DNA of 64,000 bases from an uncultured Lachnospiraceae bacterium (GTDB lineage: Bacteria; Bacillota; Clostridia; Lachnospirales; Lachnospiraceae), in assembly GCA_910577275.1 (NCBI GenBank), contig CAJTMW010000007.1, forward strand, positions 17,079-81,078, read 5' to 3'. Made by a program: the position numbers and the translations under genes. Below, in pieces: positions 1-9,381 of the stretch; position 1 is the first letter of the stretch; each line of letters begins with the position of its first letter. Under the pieces are notes generated by a model. The model was given only the letters and a program-made list of their open reading frames with translations, was not told the DNA's origin and did no database searches.

Positions 1-534
1 CGCCGCGTCTCCCTGGACAATCGCCGGGTACAGAATAATCTGCACATAAGGATTTCTTCTTGTGGCAATATTTATGATATCCCGCACCGCCGCCCCCGTA
101 GGCGCCGTCACCACGCCAAGCGTCTTTATGAACCGGGGAACGGGTCTTTTATACTCGGAGGCAAACATCCCCAGCTCTGAAAGCTTTTGCTTTAACTGCT
201 CAAACCGCTCGTAAAGCTCTCCCGTACCGTCGCGGGTAATTTGCCTGGCGTACATCTGATACTTGCCATCCCGCTCATAGACGTCGATGCAGCCCCGCAC
301 TATCACCTGCATCCCTTCCGCCATTTTGAACAAAAGGCCGGAACGGTTTCCCGCAAACATCACGCAGGAGATGGTTCCTTTTCCATCCTTTAAAGTAAAA
401 TAAATATGTCCGGAGGAATGGTACTTACAATTGCTTACCTCCCCTTTCACAGACAGGTCCTGCAACAGAAAATCCTGCACGAACATATTTTTGATATATG
501 AATTTACTTGTCCAACCGTGTAAACATTCTGCAT
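1..534 (-). CDS. xseA: Exodeoxyribonuclease VII large subunit, N-terminal part (cut by window edge)
   Basis: The first 178 residues of the large subunit of exonuclease VII, which degrades single-stranded DNA together with the small subunit XseB. The visible part holds the N-terminal OB-fold that binds single-stranded DNA (about residues 5-100, starting MQNVYTVGQVNSYIKN). It then enters the catalytic domain, with the typical RVAVVTAPTGAA-like segment seen here as LGVVTAPTGAAVRDI. The ATG at 534 is the only sensible start. It lies 12 bases after the nusB stop, so the two are co-transcribed, an arrangement common in Clostridia. The C-terminus and any xseB lie outside the window to the left. Confidence 0.93.
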   Translation of the reverse strand, partial: MQNVYTVGQVNSYIKNMFVQDFLLQDLSVKGEVSNCKYHSSGHIYFTLKDGKGTISCVMFAGNRSGLLFKMAEGMQVIVRGCIDVYERDGKYQMYARQITRDGTGELYERFEQLKQKLSELGMFASEYKRPVPRFIKTLGVVTAPTGAAVRDIINIATRRNPYVQIILYPAIVQGDAA

Positions 535-546
535 ATGATAATCTTT

Positions 547-945
547 CTATGCAAATTTTGCCAGAACGCCGTTGACAAAAGCGGACGAGGAATCCTGCCC
601 GTATCTTTTTGCCAGCTCGACCGCCTCGTTAATGGCTACTCTGGTGGGAATCGTCTCGTCATACAGAATTTCATAAACGGCCAGCCTTAAAATCGTAAGG
701 TCCACCTTGCCCATACGCTCCGTGTTCCATCCCTGCACCTTACCGTTCAATTCCCTGTCGATGTCGTCTAATTTTTCAAGAATTCTGTTGAATTTTTGAG
801 TAACCTCGGCGCAGCCCTCCTGCGCCATTTTATTTTCTTCATCCTCGAAAAAAAATGCTTCCTGCTGCGGCATTTCTTCTCTGGGATTAAATTCCACCCG
901 GAACAGCAGTTTAAAAACCTGCTCCCGCACTTCTCTTCTGCCCAT
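547..945 (-). CDS. nusB: Transcription antitermination factor NusB
   Basis: All-helical 132-residue RNA-binding protein that pairs with NusE (S10) on boxA RNA in rRNA antitermination. The length and the C-terminal signature (VAINEAVELAKRYGQDSSSAFVNGVLAKF) match the family throughout; the N-terminus MGRREVREQVFKLLF is also typical. It sits between an Asp23/Gls24 gene (15-base gap) and xseA, a conserved clostridial order. A segment rich in Glu and Phe at about residues 30-45 is more acidic than in many homologues. The call is secure. Confidence 0.95.
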   Translation of the reverse strand: MGRREVREQVFKLLFRVEFNPREEMPQQEAFFFEDEENKMAQEGCAEVTQKFNRILEKLDDIDRELNGKVQGWNTERMGKVDLTILRLAVYEILYDETIPTRVAINEAVELAKRYGQDSSSAFVNGVLAKFA

Positions 946-960
946 AGTCTGCTCCGCGCT

Positions 961-1341
961 TTATTTCTGCATAGTAACGCCTGAAATACGGATATCCACA
1001 TCCGAAACTTCAAGGCCCGTCATGTTCTCTACCGTGGATTTTACCCTCTCCTGAACCTTCTGTGATACCACCGGGATATTATGGCCGTATTCAACAATAA
1101 GAGCCAGTTCCGCCTTCACTCTCTTTCCAATCACTTCCACCTTAACGCCTTTGGCAAGATTTTTGACGCCTACCCTGCTCATAAGCTCATTCGTAATATT
1201 TCCCGCCATGGCGGCGACGCCCTGCACTTCCGTTGCCGCAAGCCCCGCAATCATTGCCACTACGTCGTCGGCAATCTTAACCGTGCCGAGGTCTTCATCC
1301 TCGCGTAACACATAAGTTTCCTGTTCTATCGTTTTTTCCAT
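961..1341 (-). CDS. Asp23/Gls24 family envelope stress response protein
   Basis: Small acidic Asp23/Gls24 (DUF322) protein of 126 residues. The family is abundant in Gram-positive bacteria, sits near the membrane and is linked to envelope stress, but its biochemical role is unknown. The sequence GTVKIADDVVAMIAGLAA opens the domain, and the VSQKVQERVKSTVENMTGLEV segment closes it. An in-frame ATG 21 bases further upstream exists, but the start at 1341 is preferred because AAAGGA lies about nine bases before it. It is the first gene of the nusB-xseA transcription unit, preceded by a candidate extended -10 promoter. Confidence 0.88.
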   Translation of the reverse strand: MEKTIEQETYVLREDEDLGTVKIADDVVAMIAGLAATEVQGVAAMAGNITNELMSRVGVKNLAKGVKVEVIGKRVKAELALIVEYGHNIPVVSQKVQERVKSTVENMTGLEVSDVDIRISGVTMQK

Positions 1342-1393
1342 ATTTGCAATCCTTTCTTTCATCTACCGCATTTGGTCTGACTCATTACCATTT

Positions 1394-1402
1394 ATCATAT
1401 CA
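1394..1402 (-). promoter_or_regulatory. Candidate extended -10 promoter of the asp23-nusB-xseA unit
   Basis: Reading on the minus strand, TGATATGAT gives a TGn extended -10 element with TATGAT, about 50 bases before the chosen Asp23 start. The -35 region at 17-bp spacing is poor (TATGCA). It is the best promoter in the gap between the lipoprotein gene and the Asp23 gene. Confidence 0.4.
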
Positions 1403-1485
1403 AAATTTGAGCTTTTTGCATAGTCCCAGCCAGAAAATTATCCAAAATCCTGTGACTGTTCAGCCATCCTCAGGCTTCCGGATTC

Positions 1486-2769
1486 TCACAGCCAGAAGCT
1501 TAAGCTGAGCTGTTCTGCGTTTTCCGTATAAGAAACTGTTCCCTCAGGCGCGTTCAGATATTCAAAAATCCCCTGTTCCTCTATCAGATGAAGAATCATC
1601 CCGAGATAAACCTCGTTGTCCGCGCACTTAAGCGTTACATAAGTGCTTCCCTGTTCATAGGACGCCGCGAAAACCTCTTTCAGCTTTTCTTTATCAACCT
1701 GCGTGAAATACAGCCCCTCTCTGACATAATAGTTATCGATAAGGGAATTGCACAGAGGAATTTCCACAACAGGGTCGATGACATGGGTCTGCTCCAACTG
1801 GCTGGTTGTAACGCACAGATAATCATAATTAATCGGCGGAATACTGCCTGTGCTCTGAGAGCCTCCTCCTCCCACAATCTGATAAGAAGCGTCTCCCCAT
1901 GTAGTATCTACATAATAGTAATTTCCATCCAGCCGGATTAAATTCCATGCATGTCCCTCTCCGCCGGAAACTCTCCCCATCACTAAGGTCGCCTCAATCC
2001 CCACTCTGCCGAGAAGATACTGGGTGGCCTTTGCGTAACCCTGGCACACGCTTTTGCGATAAATAAAGACAGAGCAGATATTCTGGTTATCGGGAACCTC
2101 CGCATCATATTCCGTCTGGTTGATGATATATTCATAAATATATTTCACCTTCCCATAGGAATCCAGGCCGGCGTCCATTCCCGCAAGACATGCGCTCACA
2201 TACTCCTCCATCTGGTCCATGCGCAGCGCCGCTTCGTCCACAGACATATTGTAGGTCCCTGAAAAGGTAACCTTCTTCACCACATCCCCTAACGTATATC
2301 TGGTAAAGGTATACCCTTCCACGTAAAAAATTTCAGGGTGGTCGTTGAGCACACATTGGAAAACCTTTTCAATCATATCCGTCTCCGTGCAGGATAAGGC
2401 GGTTCCCCCGCCAAATTCACGGAGAATTTTCAGAATTTCCGCGTAGATAATCTGCTCCTCTTCGCTTAACCTGTCGTAATAAAAAAGCCCTGTCTGCTGC
2501 TTCCTGATAAAGGCAGTTTCCTCCTGTGAAACGCCGGTAATATTTTTTACCTCCTCTGCGTCCGCCTCCTGCCTCTGCCCGGAATCAGCGCCGGCGTCCC
2601 CGGCAGGATTCTCATCGCCGTAGCCGGTATCCCCGCTGTCTTCGTCCTGCTGCCCGGTATTAAGTTGTTCCTCCCCGTCGCCCGGCCTGTCCGCATTTTC
2701 CGCATAGCTGCAGCCCGAGAGCAGCGCCGCGCACAGAATGACCGCCAGTAATCTCTTTTTCATTTTCAT
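1486..2769 (-). CDS. Lipoprotein with transglutaminase-like domain
   Basis: Exported lipoprotein of 427 residues. The N-terminus has a basic start, a hydrophobic stretch and the lipobox LLSGC with lipidated Cys20. An acidic, low-complexity linker rich in Gly, Asp and Glu follows to about residue 75. The C-terminal half has a transglutaminase-like (papain-fold) core: Cys242 in KSVCQGYA, His273 in GEGHAWN and Asp288 in YYVDTTWGD form the expected triad. Such domains in secreted clostridial proteins are thought to be proteases or amidases acting on wall or protein substrates; the substrate here is unknown. The ATG directly follows the prfC stop, so translation is probably coupled. Confidence 0.85.
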   Translation of the reverse strand: MKMKKRLLAVILCAALLSGCSYAENADRPGDGEEQLNTGQQDEDSGDTGYGDENPAGDAGADSGQRQEADAEEVKNITGVSQEETAFIRKQQTGLFYYDRLSEEEQIIYAEILKILREFGGGTALSCTETDMIEKVFQCVLNDHPEIFYVEGYTFTRYTLGDVVKKVTFSGTYNMSVDEAALRMDQMEEYVSACLAGMDAGLDSYGKVKYIYEYIINQTEYDAEVPDNQNICSVFIYRKSVCQGYAKATQYLLGRVGIEATLVMGRVSGGEGHAWNLIRLDGNYYYVDTTWGDASYQIVGGGGSQSTGSIPPINYDYLCVTTSQLEQTHVIDPVVEIPLCNSLIDNYYVREGLYFTQVDKEKLKEVFAASYEQGSTYVTLKCADNEVYLGMILHLIEEQGIFEYLNAPEGTVSYTENAEQLSLSFWL

Positions 2770-4386
2770 TTAGTCACGCCCGAATTCTGAAAGTACCAAT
2801 CCTTTATTTCGTTCCAGAGTCATTCCCACGCTCCATGCATTGATAAACAAAAGAAGCGGGTTGCCCTTTAAATCCCTGATTTTCTTCATATCGGATGTCC
2901 CTGTCAGGGAATCCATATCAATCTCTTTATTTTCAATCCACCTGATGTGCTCATAAGGAAGGTTGTCCAGCCTGATTTCCACATTATATTCATTTTCCAG
3001 ACGGTACTTTAACACATCGAACTGAAGTACTCCCACCACTCCCACGATGATTTCCTCCATTCCGGTATTAAATTCCTGGAAAATCTGGATAGCGCCCTCC
3101 TGGGCAATCTGGGTAATTCCCTTGACAAACTGCTTCCGCTTCATGGTATCCACCTGTCTCACCCTTGCAAAATGCTCCGGCGCAAAAGTGGGGATTCCCT
3201 CATAGCAGAACTGCTCCTTCGGCATACACAGGGTATCACCGATAGAAAAGATTCCCGGGTCAAACACGCCGATGATATCCCCGGCATAGGCCTCCTCCAG
3301 TATTTTCCTCTCGCTTGCCATAATCTGCTGAGGCTGCGAGAGACGCATGACTTTATTTCCCTGCACATGCTTTACCTCCATGCTGGCCTCGTATTTGCCG
3401 GAGCAAATTCTCATAAAGGCAATTCTGTCCCTGTGAGCCTTGTTCATATTCGCCTGTATTTTAAACACAAATGCGGAAAAATCATTCTCCGCAGGCATTA
3501 TCAGGCCGCTGTCAGCCCTCCTTGGAAGCGGTGTCGTGGCCATTTCAAGGAAATGCTTCAGAAAAAACTCCACGCCAAAATTGGTAAGGGCCGAGCCGAA
3601 AAACACCGGCGTCAAATCCCCCGAGCGAACCAAATCCAAATCAAATTCCGCGCTGGCTCCGTCTAAAAGTTCAATCTCTTCCTCCAGAGTTTCCTTTGCC
3701 CTGCTTCCGATTGCCCTTTCAAGCTCCGCCTCATCGCTTACAGGGATTTCTCTGGTCTCCCCTTCTTTGGTTCCCTTTTCCGTATCGGAATAGGTAATGA
3801 CGCAATGCCTCTTTCGGTCGTAAACTCCCTTGAAGCTCTTTCCTGAACCGATAGGCCAGTTTACGGGACAGGTGGCAATCCCCAGCTCCTTTTCAATTTC
3901 ATCAAGCAGCTCAAAGGTGTCGTTCGCATCCCTGTCCATCTTATTGATAAAGGTAAAAATCGGAATCTTGCGCATAACACAGACCTTGAACAGCTTACGG
4001 GTCTGAGCCTCCACACCCTTGGACGCGTCAATTACCATCACGGCGGAATCCGCCGCCATCAGCGTGCGGTAGGTGTCCTCCGAAAAGTCCTGATGCCCCG
4101 GCGTGTCCAGAATATTGATGCAGAACCCGCCATATTCAAACTGCAGCACGGAAGAAGTGACCGAAATTCCCCTTTCCTTTTCAATTTCCATCCAGTCGGC
4201 AACCGCATGTCTTGCCGTTGCCTTTCCCTTGACGCTCCCCGCCAGATTAATGGCTCCGCCGTACAGCAGAAATTTTTCTGTCAGGGTGGTTTTCCCGGCA
4301 TCCGGGTGGGAAATAATGGCAAAGGTCCTTCTTCTGTTTATTTCCTGCGCATAATTGTCCACGTGTCGTTCCTCCAAATCTTTCAT
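2770..4386 (-). CDS. prfC: Peptide chain release factor 3
   Basis: Translational GTPase RF3 (538 residues), which recycles RF1/RF2 from the ribosome after peptide release. G-domain motifs are visible: G1 HPDAGKTT at 27-34, G3 DTPGH at 94-98 and G4 NKMD at 148-151. The ISHPDAGKTTLTEKFLLYGG opening separates RF3 from EF-G and LepA, and the full length fits the family. It lies between deoB upstream and the lipoprotein gene downstream with almost no spacing, so the three probably form one transcript. Confidence 0.96.
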   Translation of the reverse strand: MKDLEERHVDNYAQEINRRRTFAIISHPDAGKTTLTEKFLLYGGAINLAGSVKGKATARHAVADWMEIEKERGISVTSSVLQFEYGGFCINILDTPGHQDFSEDTYRTLMAADSAVMVIDASKGVEAQTRKLFKVCVMRKIPIFTFINKMDRDANDTFELLDEIEKELGIATCPVNWPIGSGKSFKGVYDRKRHCVITYSDTEKGTKEGETREIPVSDEAELERAIGSRAKETLEEEIELLDGASAEFDLDLVRSGDLTPVFFGSALTNFGVEFFLKHFLEMATTPLPRRADSGLIMPAENDFSAFVFKIQANMNKAHRDRIAFMRICSGKYEASMEVKHVQGNKVMRLSQPQQIMASERKILEEAYAGDIIGVFDPGIFSIGDTLCMPKEQFCYEGIPTFAPEHFARVRQVDTMKRKQFVKGITQIAQEGAIQIFQEFNTGMEEIIVGVVGVLQFDVLKYRLENEYNVEIRLDNLPYEHIRWIENKEIDMDSLTGTSDMKKIRDLKGNPLLLFINAWSVGMTLERNKGLVLSEFGRD

Positions 4387-4404
4387 GTATTTCTTATCTA
4401 TGCA

Positions 4405-5556
4405 CTAAAGCACGGATTTACCGGCAGTCTTTCCCGGAATTCCCAGAAGCGCCAATACGGTGGCTCCGATATCCGCAAAGGTATCTCTGGTTCCCAGATT
4501 CCGGGGAGGGATATTCTTTCCGTAAATGATAAGAGGCGTATGCTCTCTTGAATGGTCGGTGGATACGGTATATCCCGGGTCGCAGCCATGGTCGGCGGTT
4601 ATCACCAGCGCGTCTTCCTCCCGAAGCTTATCCAGCATGGCGGGAAGCGCCTTATCAAACTCCGCCAGCGCTCTGGCGTACCCTTCGATGTCGTTTCTGT
4701 GCCCATAGAGCATATCATAATCCACAAGATTAATAAAGCACAAGCCCTCAAAATCCTGTTCAAGATATCCGAGAGTCTTTTCAATCCCTTCCGTATTCCC
4801 TTTGGTGTATACATAGGAGGTAATTCCCCGGCCGGCAAAGATATCCCTGATTTTGCCCACGCCGATTACTTCCTTTCCGGCATCCTTTATGATATCCAGT
4901 ATCGTGTCCGCAGGTGGCTCTAAAGAATAGTCATGTCTCCCCGAGGTTCTCTGATAGTTCCCGCTCTCTCCCGCAAAGGGCCTTGCAATCACTCTGCCCA
5001 CGCTGTGTCTGCCGCTAAGAAGCTTCCTTGCCATTCGGCAGTATTCATACAGAGTTTCCACAGGAACCACATCCTCATGGGCAGCTATCTGAAAAACGCT
5101 GTCCGCAGAGGTGTATACAATCAGCTTTCCCGTCCTCACATGCTCATCGCCGTAATCCTTGATAACCTCCGTTCCCGAGTAGGGCCGGTTGCACAGGATT
5201 CCTCTTCCCGTCATCTCTGAAAAAGGAACCAGAATTTCCTCGGGAAATCCCTCAGGATAGACAGGGAGCGGCTTTTCGGAAATCACTCCCGCAATTTCCC
5301 AATGCCCGATAGTAGTATCCTTCCCTTTAGATGCCTCCCGCATTCTCCCGTAAACGGCCTTTGGCTGCGCTGTCCCTTCTTTCCAGTCGATTCCGTCAAT
5401 ATTGAAAAGCCCGAACTTTTCCATATTCGGCATATGGAAACAGGAGCCTGTTGACGCAGATTTCAGAGTATTTGTCCCCGCATCCCCAAAATCAGCCGCA
5501 TCATCCATGGCGCCTATTCCCACACTGTCCAAAACAATTAAAAACACTCTTTTCAT
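4405..5556 (-). CDS. deoB: Phosphopentomutase
   Basis: Alkaline-phosphatase-superfamily enzyme (383 residues) that interconverts ribose 1-phosphate and ribose 5-phosphate (and the deoxy forms) in nucleoside salvage. Manganese-binding and active-site motifs are present: Asp10 in IVLDSVGIGAM, the DTTIGHWE block at 80-87 carrying the phosphorylated Thr, and the ITADHGCDP and STDHSREHTP metal motifs near the C-terminus. Length is normal. It starts the deoB-prfC-lipoprotein unit. No nucleoside phosphorylase or deoxyribose aldolase neighbours it. Confidence 0.96.
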   Translation of the reverse strand: MKRVFLIVLDSVGIGAMDDAADFGDAGTNTLKSASTGSCFHMPNMEKFGLFNIDGIDWKEGTAQPKAVYGRMREASKGKDTTIGHWEIAGVISEKPLPVYPEGFPEEILVPFSEMTGRGILCNRPYSGTEVIKDYGDEHVRTGKLIVYTSADSVFQIAAHEDVVPVETLYEYCRMARKLLSGRHSVGRVIARPFAGESGNYQRTSGRHDYSLEPPADTILDIIKDAGKEVIGVGKIRDIFAGRGITSYVYTKGNTEGIEKTLGYLEQDFEGLCFINLVDYDMLYGHRNDIEGYARALAEFDKALPAMLDKLREEDALVITADHGCDPGYTVSTDHSREHTPLIIYGKNIPPRNLGTRDTFADIGATVLALLGIPGKTAGKSVL

Positions 5557-5651
5557 CAGGGTATTCCTTTCTTCCTTTCGCGTAAGTTCTTAACGATTAT
5601 CGTCCTGTTTCCTGTAATAGGATACCACATTTTTCTAAATATAGCATCCTT

Positions 5652-6383
5652 TTATTCCCCGGGCAGAGTGCTGATGACAATTGCATCCGGCGACACCCCT
5701 GTTTTGCGCACGATTATATCCTCTATCTGGGCGCGCTGTGCCTCGGAAAGCTCGGAAGCGTTTACCACCACGTCCACGGTGCTGTCGGTAATGCTGACCA
5801 CCACATCGTCAAATCCCTTGCTTTCCAGAAGAATCTCGGCGGCAGTTTCCTTTTCCGCCACGTCCGTGATTGCAATCATATTATCCACGGCTTCCTGCTT
5901 CTGCTCCTCGCTGATATTTACATTATTGATAATCTCAAGCAGCGTCTCCTTATTCCTGGCCCTGGTCTGTTCCTTTAACAGTCTGGCCCCTGAAAGGGTA
6001 TCCAGGCTTGCAGCCGAAGTAAATACCGCCTCCCCCGGAGTTTCCCCGTCGGAAAGCTGGTTTTCCGTGTTCTGCGCCATTTCCCCCGTCATATTTTCTG
6101 CCATGATTTCTTCCATGTTTTCATCTAAATAGTTGGATTCGTTTAAAACAACGTCGGAATCCATGCTCTGGATATCCGCCTGCTCCATATCCTCGTCGGA
6201 TATCTCAAAAAGCGCCGCCACATCCGAGTCCGCCACATCCTCGCTCATCACCGTCCCCGAGCCTGCCGTCATAATTTCTTCTTCTGTAATTTTGCTTCCG
6301 GCAAAATTGAGGTATCCCGCAACCGCAATCATGATTGCCAGCGCCGTAATCATAATCTGATTCTTTTTCACCATATTTTTCAA
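5652..6383 (-). CDS. spoIIIAH: Stage III sporulation protein AH
   Basis: Mother-cell membrane protein (243 residues) whose extracellular domain interacts with forespore SpoIIQ to form the channel or feeding tube across the engulfment space. One transmembrane helix (about residues 9-28) is followed by an acidic linker of about 100 residues and a C-terminal YscJ/FliF-like ring-building domain (from about residue 145, KEQTRARNKETLLEIINN). The family is known for the similarity of this domain to type III secretion ring proteins. Last gene of the spoIIIA operon, 15 bases after spoIIIAG. Confidence 0.93.
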   Translation of the reverse strand: MKNMVKKNQIMITALAIMIAVAGYLNFAGSKITEEEIMTAGSGTVMSEDVADSDVAALFEISDEDMEQADIQSMDSDVVLNESNYLDENMEEIMAENMTGEMAQNTENQLSDGETPGEAVFTSAASLDTLSGARLLKEQTRARNKETLLEIINNVNISEEQKQEAVDNMIAITDVAEKETAAEILLESKGFDDVVVSITDSTVDVVVNASELSEAQRAQIEDIIVRKTGVSPDAIVISTLPGE

Positions 6384-6398
6384 GTCTGCTTCTCCTTC

Positions 6399-7034
6399 TT
6401 ATTGTGATATCATTTTAACTATTTTAATTTTATGTGCCTCTATACCAAATAATGCCTGAATTGCTTCTGTTATATTCTGCACGGTTTTCGCATTGCCGCC
6501 CCCCTCGGCGGATACCGCCACGCCCTCCACCTGCGGAGCCAGAACCTTCTTTACATAGGGGCTGCCTCCGCTCCCCTGCCCGTTCTGATAAAGGGTTTCC
6601 TCACTGTCTGTGATGCTCGTGGTATTTCTGCTGCCCCCGGCGGAGTCCACCTCGGTGGTGCCGTTTCTGGTTTTGCTTACGTCCTTCTCCACAACGGCCT
6701 CTCCGGCATCCCTTAGCGTAACCATTACTCTGACCTTCCCCACGCCCTCCATGGTGGAAAGCAGCTCCTCCAGAGACCTTTCCATCCGGGCGGCATAAGA
6801 AGCAAGAGAACTGTCCGCTTCCTTATTCCCGGCTTCGCTTCCCGCGCCGCTCTCCCCATCTGACTGTAAACCAATCATAGCACTTTTGCTGTCCCATTGA
6901 TTGGACTGTGATTTGTTTTTTTCTTCTACAGGCCAGGCAATCACCAGAAGAAGCACCCCCACAAGAATTACAATCAGAAAATTATCTCTTGTAAATTTTA
7001 TTTTCCATTTTCCCGCCATGCCCTTTTCCTGCAT
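6399..7034 (-). CDS. spoIIIAG: Stage III sporulation protein AG
   Basis: Ring-forming component of the SpoIIIA-SpoIIQ complex (211 residues). A single transmembrane helix (about 19-36) follows a short basic N-terminus. The extracellular part contains MERSLEELLSTMEGVGKVRVMVTL, which is typical of SpoIIIAG, and a C-terminal domain ending HKIKIVKM. In B. subtilis it forms a large homo-oligomeric ring in the mother-cell membrane. The start at 7034 has GGAGG six bases upstream; a second ATG five codons later also has a purine-rich leader. Confidence 0.92.
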   Translation of the reverse strand: MQEKGMAGKWKIKFTRDNFLIVILVGVLLLVIAWPVEEKNKSQSNQWDSKSAMIGLQSDGESGAGSEAGNKEADSSLASYAARMERSLEELLSTMEGVGKVRVMVTLRDAGEAVVEKDVSKTRNGTTEVDSAGGSRNTTSITDSEETLYQNGQGSGGSPYVKKVLAPQVEGVAVSAEGGGNAKTVQNITEAIQALFGIEAHKIKIVKMISQ

Positions 7035-7090
7035 ACACAGCCTCCGTTTCCCTCTCGCTTACCATTGATAATCCCTTTAAACGCACAGGA

Positions 7091-7672
7091 CTACCGGAAA
7101 ATAATTTCAATATTCTCCCCGTCCACTCCTATCCGGCTTCCATAAAGCTCCTTTAACTCCAAAATATCGCTCTCCGGGACTGCCTGCCCTAAAGCCCCAA
7201 CGGCTTCCCTTTCATTTTCTTCCCCAATCCTTACCGGCTCTATCTGAATCGTCTCCCGTCCCTCCTCATCCTGAAAATCCCCCTCCCTTCCGCTGTCCGC
7301 CTCTTTCACGGTGACAACCACCTTATCCTCTGCAACCTCCGCATTCAGAACATGATATTTTCCTCCCCCTGCCTCAAGTCGCTCTTTCAGCTCCTGCTCC
7401 ACAGCCCTGTAAATATCCTGCCGGCTGTCCGGGACTGCAAACACATTTTCCTCACTATGGATACCTGCCTCCAGCGCTTCAATCCTCCGCCCTATCTCCA
7501 GCTTTTTATCTTCGCTCAGAAAAAGTCCGAATAAAGGCCCTGTAATTCCCATAATCATCATGATTCCCACCAGTACCCTGACATATTTCACATAGACGCT
7601 TCCCGGCACAAAAAACAAAACCGCCTGGGCGACAATCATGAAAATGCATATTTCCTTCACAACAGAAACCAT
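7091..7672 (-). CDS. spoIIIAF: Stage III sporulation protein AF
   Basis: Membrane protein of the SpoIIIA complex. Two N-terminal transmembrane helices (about residues 5-25 and 30-52) precede a soluble domain that ends VDGENIEIIF. The start at 7672 (MVSVVKEICIFMI) is chosen over one 14 codons upstream because GGAGG lies six bases before it. This gives 193 residues, near the family norm of about 200. It follows spoIIIAE closely and precedes spoIIIAG. Confidence 0.9.
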   Translation of the reverse strand: MVSVVKEICIFMIVAQAVLFFVPGSVYVKYVRVLVGIMMIMGITGPLFGLFLSEDKKLEIGRRIEALEAGIHSEENVFAVPDSRQDIYRAVEQELKERLEAGGGKYHVLNAEVAEDKVVVTVKEADSGREGDFQDEEGRETIQIEPVRIGEENEREAVGALGQAVPESDILELKELYGSRIGVDGENIEIIFR

Positions 7673-7729
7673 ACTCCGCCTCCTCTTAAAAGCAACCGGC
7701 CTTCTGCAGGCCAAAGCTGTCAGCCTCCC

Positions 7730-8911
7730 TTAAGGCGAAACCGTGACCGACACAACCGCAATCACAATGATAAAAAGCGCCGCCGAAGTAAAGACGCATC
7801 TTAAAAGCAAAAACCCCCCGCGCCCCACCCTGTCGGCACATTCCGAAATCCTTTTGTCGCTTACGATTCCCGTAATCGCCGCTCCCAGCTTCACAACCGC
7901 CGTGACCGCAGCTATTTTCAAAAGCGGCAAAAGCAGCGCCCCGAAAAGGAGAACCAGCAGCAAAACTCCCATACTGTTTTTAATCAGGACCGCCGAGCCC
8001 AGCATCAGCTCCGTTACCCCTTCCGCCACTCCGCCCACCCCGGGAATGGCGGAAAGCGCCTTCCGCATTGTGGATATTTTCAAATTGTTTATCACCGGCA
8101 TAATAACGGCCTGTACAAGGCTTAAACCCGTTACAGCCCCCAAAGCCGCCTTCAGCGCAAAGCCAATCCCTTTTTCAATAAAATCCAAAAGCAATGTCAG
8201 CCTTTCCTCCGACCATAAACCGTTTAAAAGCGCCAGCATCACATAGCTGTAAATCAAAGGAATCAGCACCGCTTTTAACAGACTTTCCACCAGATAGGCA
8301 ATCACCAGCATGAGCTGATAGTAATACACCGCGGCGGCCGTTCCCGAAGCCGCGCCTACCACCGTAAAATAGGTGGGAATAAACAATTTGATAAAAAGCG
8401 TAATATTTTCAATGGCTCCGCCTGCAATGTCCGAAAGAAAAAGAAACACCTTTGTCAGAATAACCATCAGGAACAAATAGAGAAAATAAAAGCCTGCCTG
8501 GGCAATCTGCCCGCCTGCAAACAAATCGGAAAACTCCGAGAACACCGCAGAAATCACGCCTAAAAGCAGGATATAAATGAATATATTTTTGAGGCCTGAA
8601 AGTTCTCCCAAAAGAGCCTCCTTAATCCCTTCCGCCAGCATACTAAAAGCCTCTCCCGCCTGGCCGTGGAGAATCATCTGAAGAAGCGTTTTTGCATCAA
8701 TGGAAATCCCCGGAAAAAGACTGTCCATCCCCTCGTTGACCGCGCCTAAATCGCAGGAATCAAGCCAGCTGTCCACATAAGAAAATTCCGTATCCTCCTC
8801 CTTTTCAGCCGCCAGAAGATTTTCTCCCCGGAAATAAAATCCCAAAAGAAAAATTGTCAGAAATAGTAATACTTTTACCGCTTTTGATTTTCGCTTCACC
8901 CAGTTTCTCAC
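7730..8911 (-). CDS. spoIIIAE: Stage III sporulation protein AE
   Basis: Polytopic membrane protein (393 residues) of the SpoIIIA complex, presumed to be part of the inner-membrane channel. The N-terminus carries a signal-peptide-like hydrophobic stretch (AVKVLLFLTIFLLGFYF), and several transmembrane helices fill the C-terminal two thirds. The open frame runs upstream of this start, but the GTG at 8911 is preferred. It overlaps the spoIIIAD stop as GTGA, gives the usual family length and places the signal peptide at the N-terminus. The upstream extension overlaps spoIIIAD and looks unrelated to the family. Confidence 0.92.
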   Translation of the reverse strand: MRNWVKRKSKAVKVLLFLTIFLLGFYFRGENLLAAEKEEDTEFSYVDSWLDSCDLGAVNEGMDSLFPGISIDAKTLLQMILHGQAGEAFSMLAEGIKEALLGELSGLKNIFIYILLLGVISAVFSEFSDLFAGGQIAQAGFYFLYLFLMVILTKVFLFLSDIAGGAIENITLFIKLFIPTYFTVVGAASGTAAAVYYYQLMLVIAYLVESLLKAVLIPLIYSYVMLALLNGLWSEERLTLLLDFIEKGIGFALKAALGAVTGLSLVQAVIMPVINNLKISTMRKALSAIPGVGGVAEGVTELMLGSAVLIKNSMGVLLLVLLFGALLLPLLKIAAVTAVVKLGAAITGIVSDKRISECADRVGRGGFLLLRCVFTSAALFIIVIAVVSVTVSP

Positions 8912-9294
8912 CCCGTTATCGCACTGATATTTTCGATTACCGCCACCAATACCGGAATCCCCATCAGCAGAATCGAAAGCTTTCCAAAAATTTCTATCTG
9001 CCCCGCCACCGCCCCGTAGCCTGCGTCCTTGCAGATAGAAGCGCAAAACTCGCAGACATAGGTAATCCCTACCGCCTTGAACAAAAATCCCAGATATTTC
9101 CCGCCGCCGCTCAAATATTCCTCCAGAATCCCCACCCGCTCCAGCAGCGCTTTCAGCCCGCTCACGGAAAAGGTGAAAATCACAAGACAGACGGCTGCCC
9201 CCAGATAAAGTCCGTACTCCGGCCTGTTGGATTTAAACTGAAGCGCCAGCATCACCCCCGCAACCCCCAGAATTCCAATTTTCATAATTTCCAT
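8908..9294 (-). CDS. spoIIIAD: Stage III sporulation protein AD
   Basis: Small membrane protein (128 residues) with four predicted transmembrane helices, a member of the SpoIIIAC/SpoIIIAD family. The sequence MKIGILGVAGVMLALQFKSNRPEY is characteristic of AD. AAGGGGGAG precedes the ATG at 9294. Its stop codon overlaps the spoIIIAE start by four bases, which suggests coupled translation. The 103-base gap to spoIIIAC upstream is unusually long for this operon and contains a 17-bp tandem duplication. Confidence 0.93.
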   Translation of the reverse strand: MEIMKIGILGVAGVMLALQFKSNRPEYGLYLGAAVCLVIFTFSVSGLKALLERVGILEEYLSGGGKYLGFLFKAVGITYVCEFCASICKDAGYGAVAGQIEIFGKLSILLMGIPVLVAVIENISAITG

Positions 9295-9381
9295 ATGCTC
9301 CCCCTTCTATTGCCTGCGTCTTGCCAATGCCGGCAACCGGCAAATTCCATAAACTGCACGGCAGGCCCCGCCGGCCGGGTT

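Noticed and set aside
8912..9046. An upstream extension of spoIIIAE
   Set aside because: It overlaps spoIIIAD in another frame, and its sequence (Arg/Gly-rich) is unlike the family. The GTG at 8911 fits length, signal peptide and coupling.
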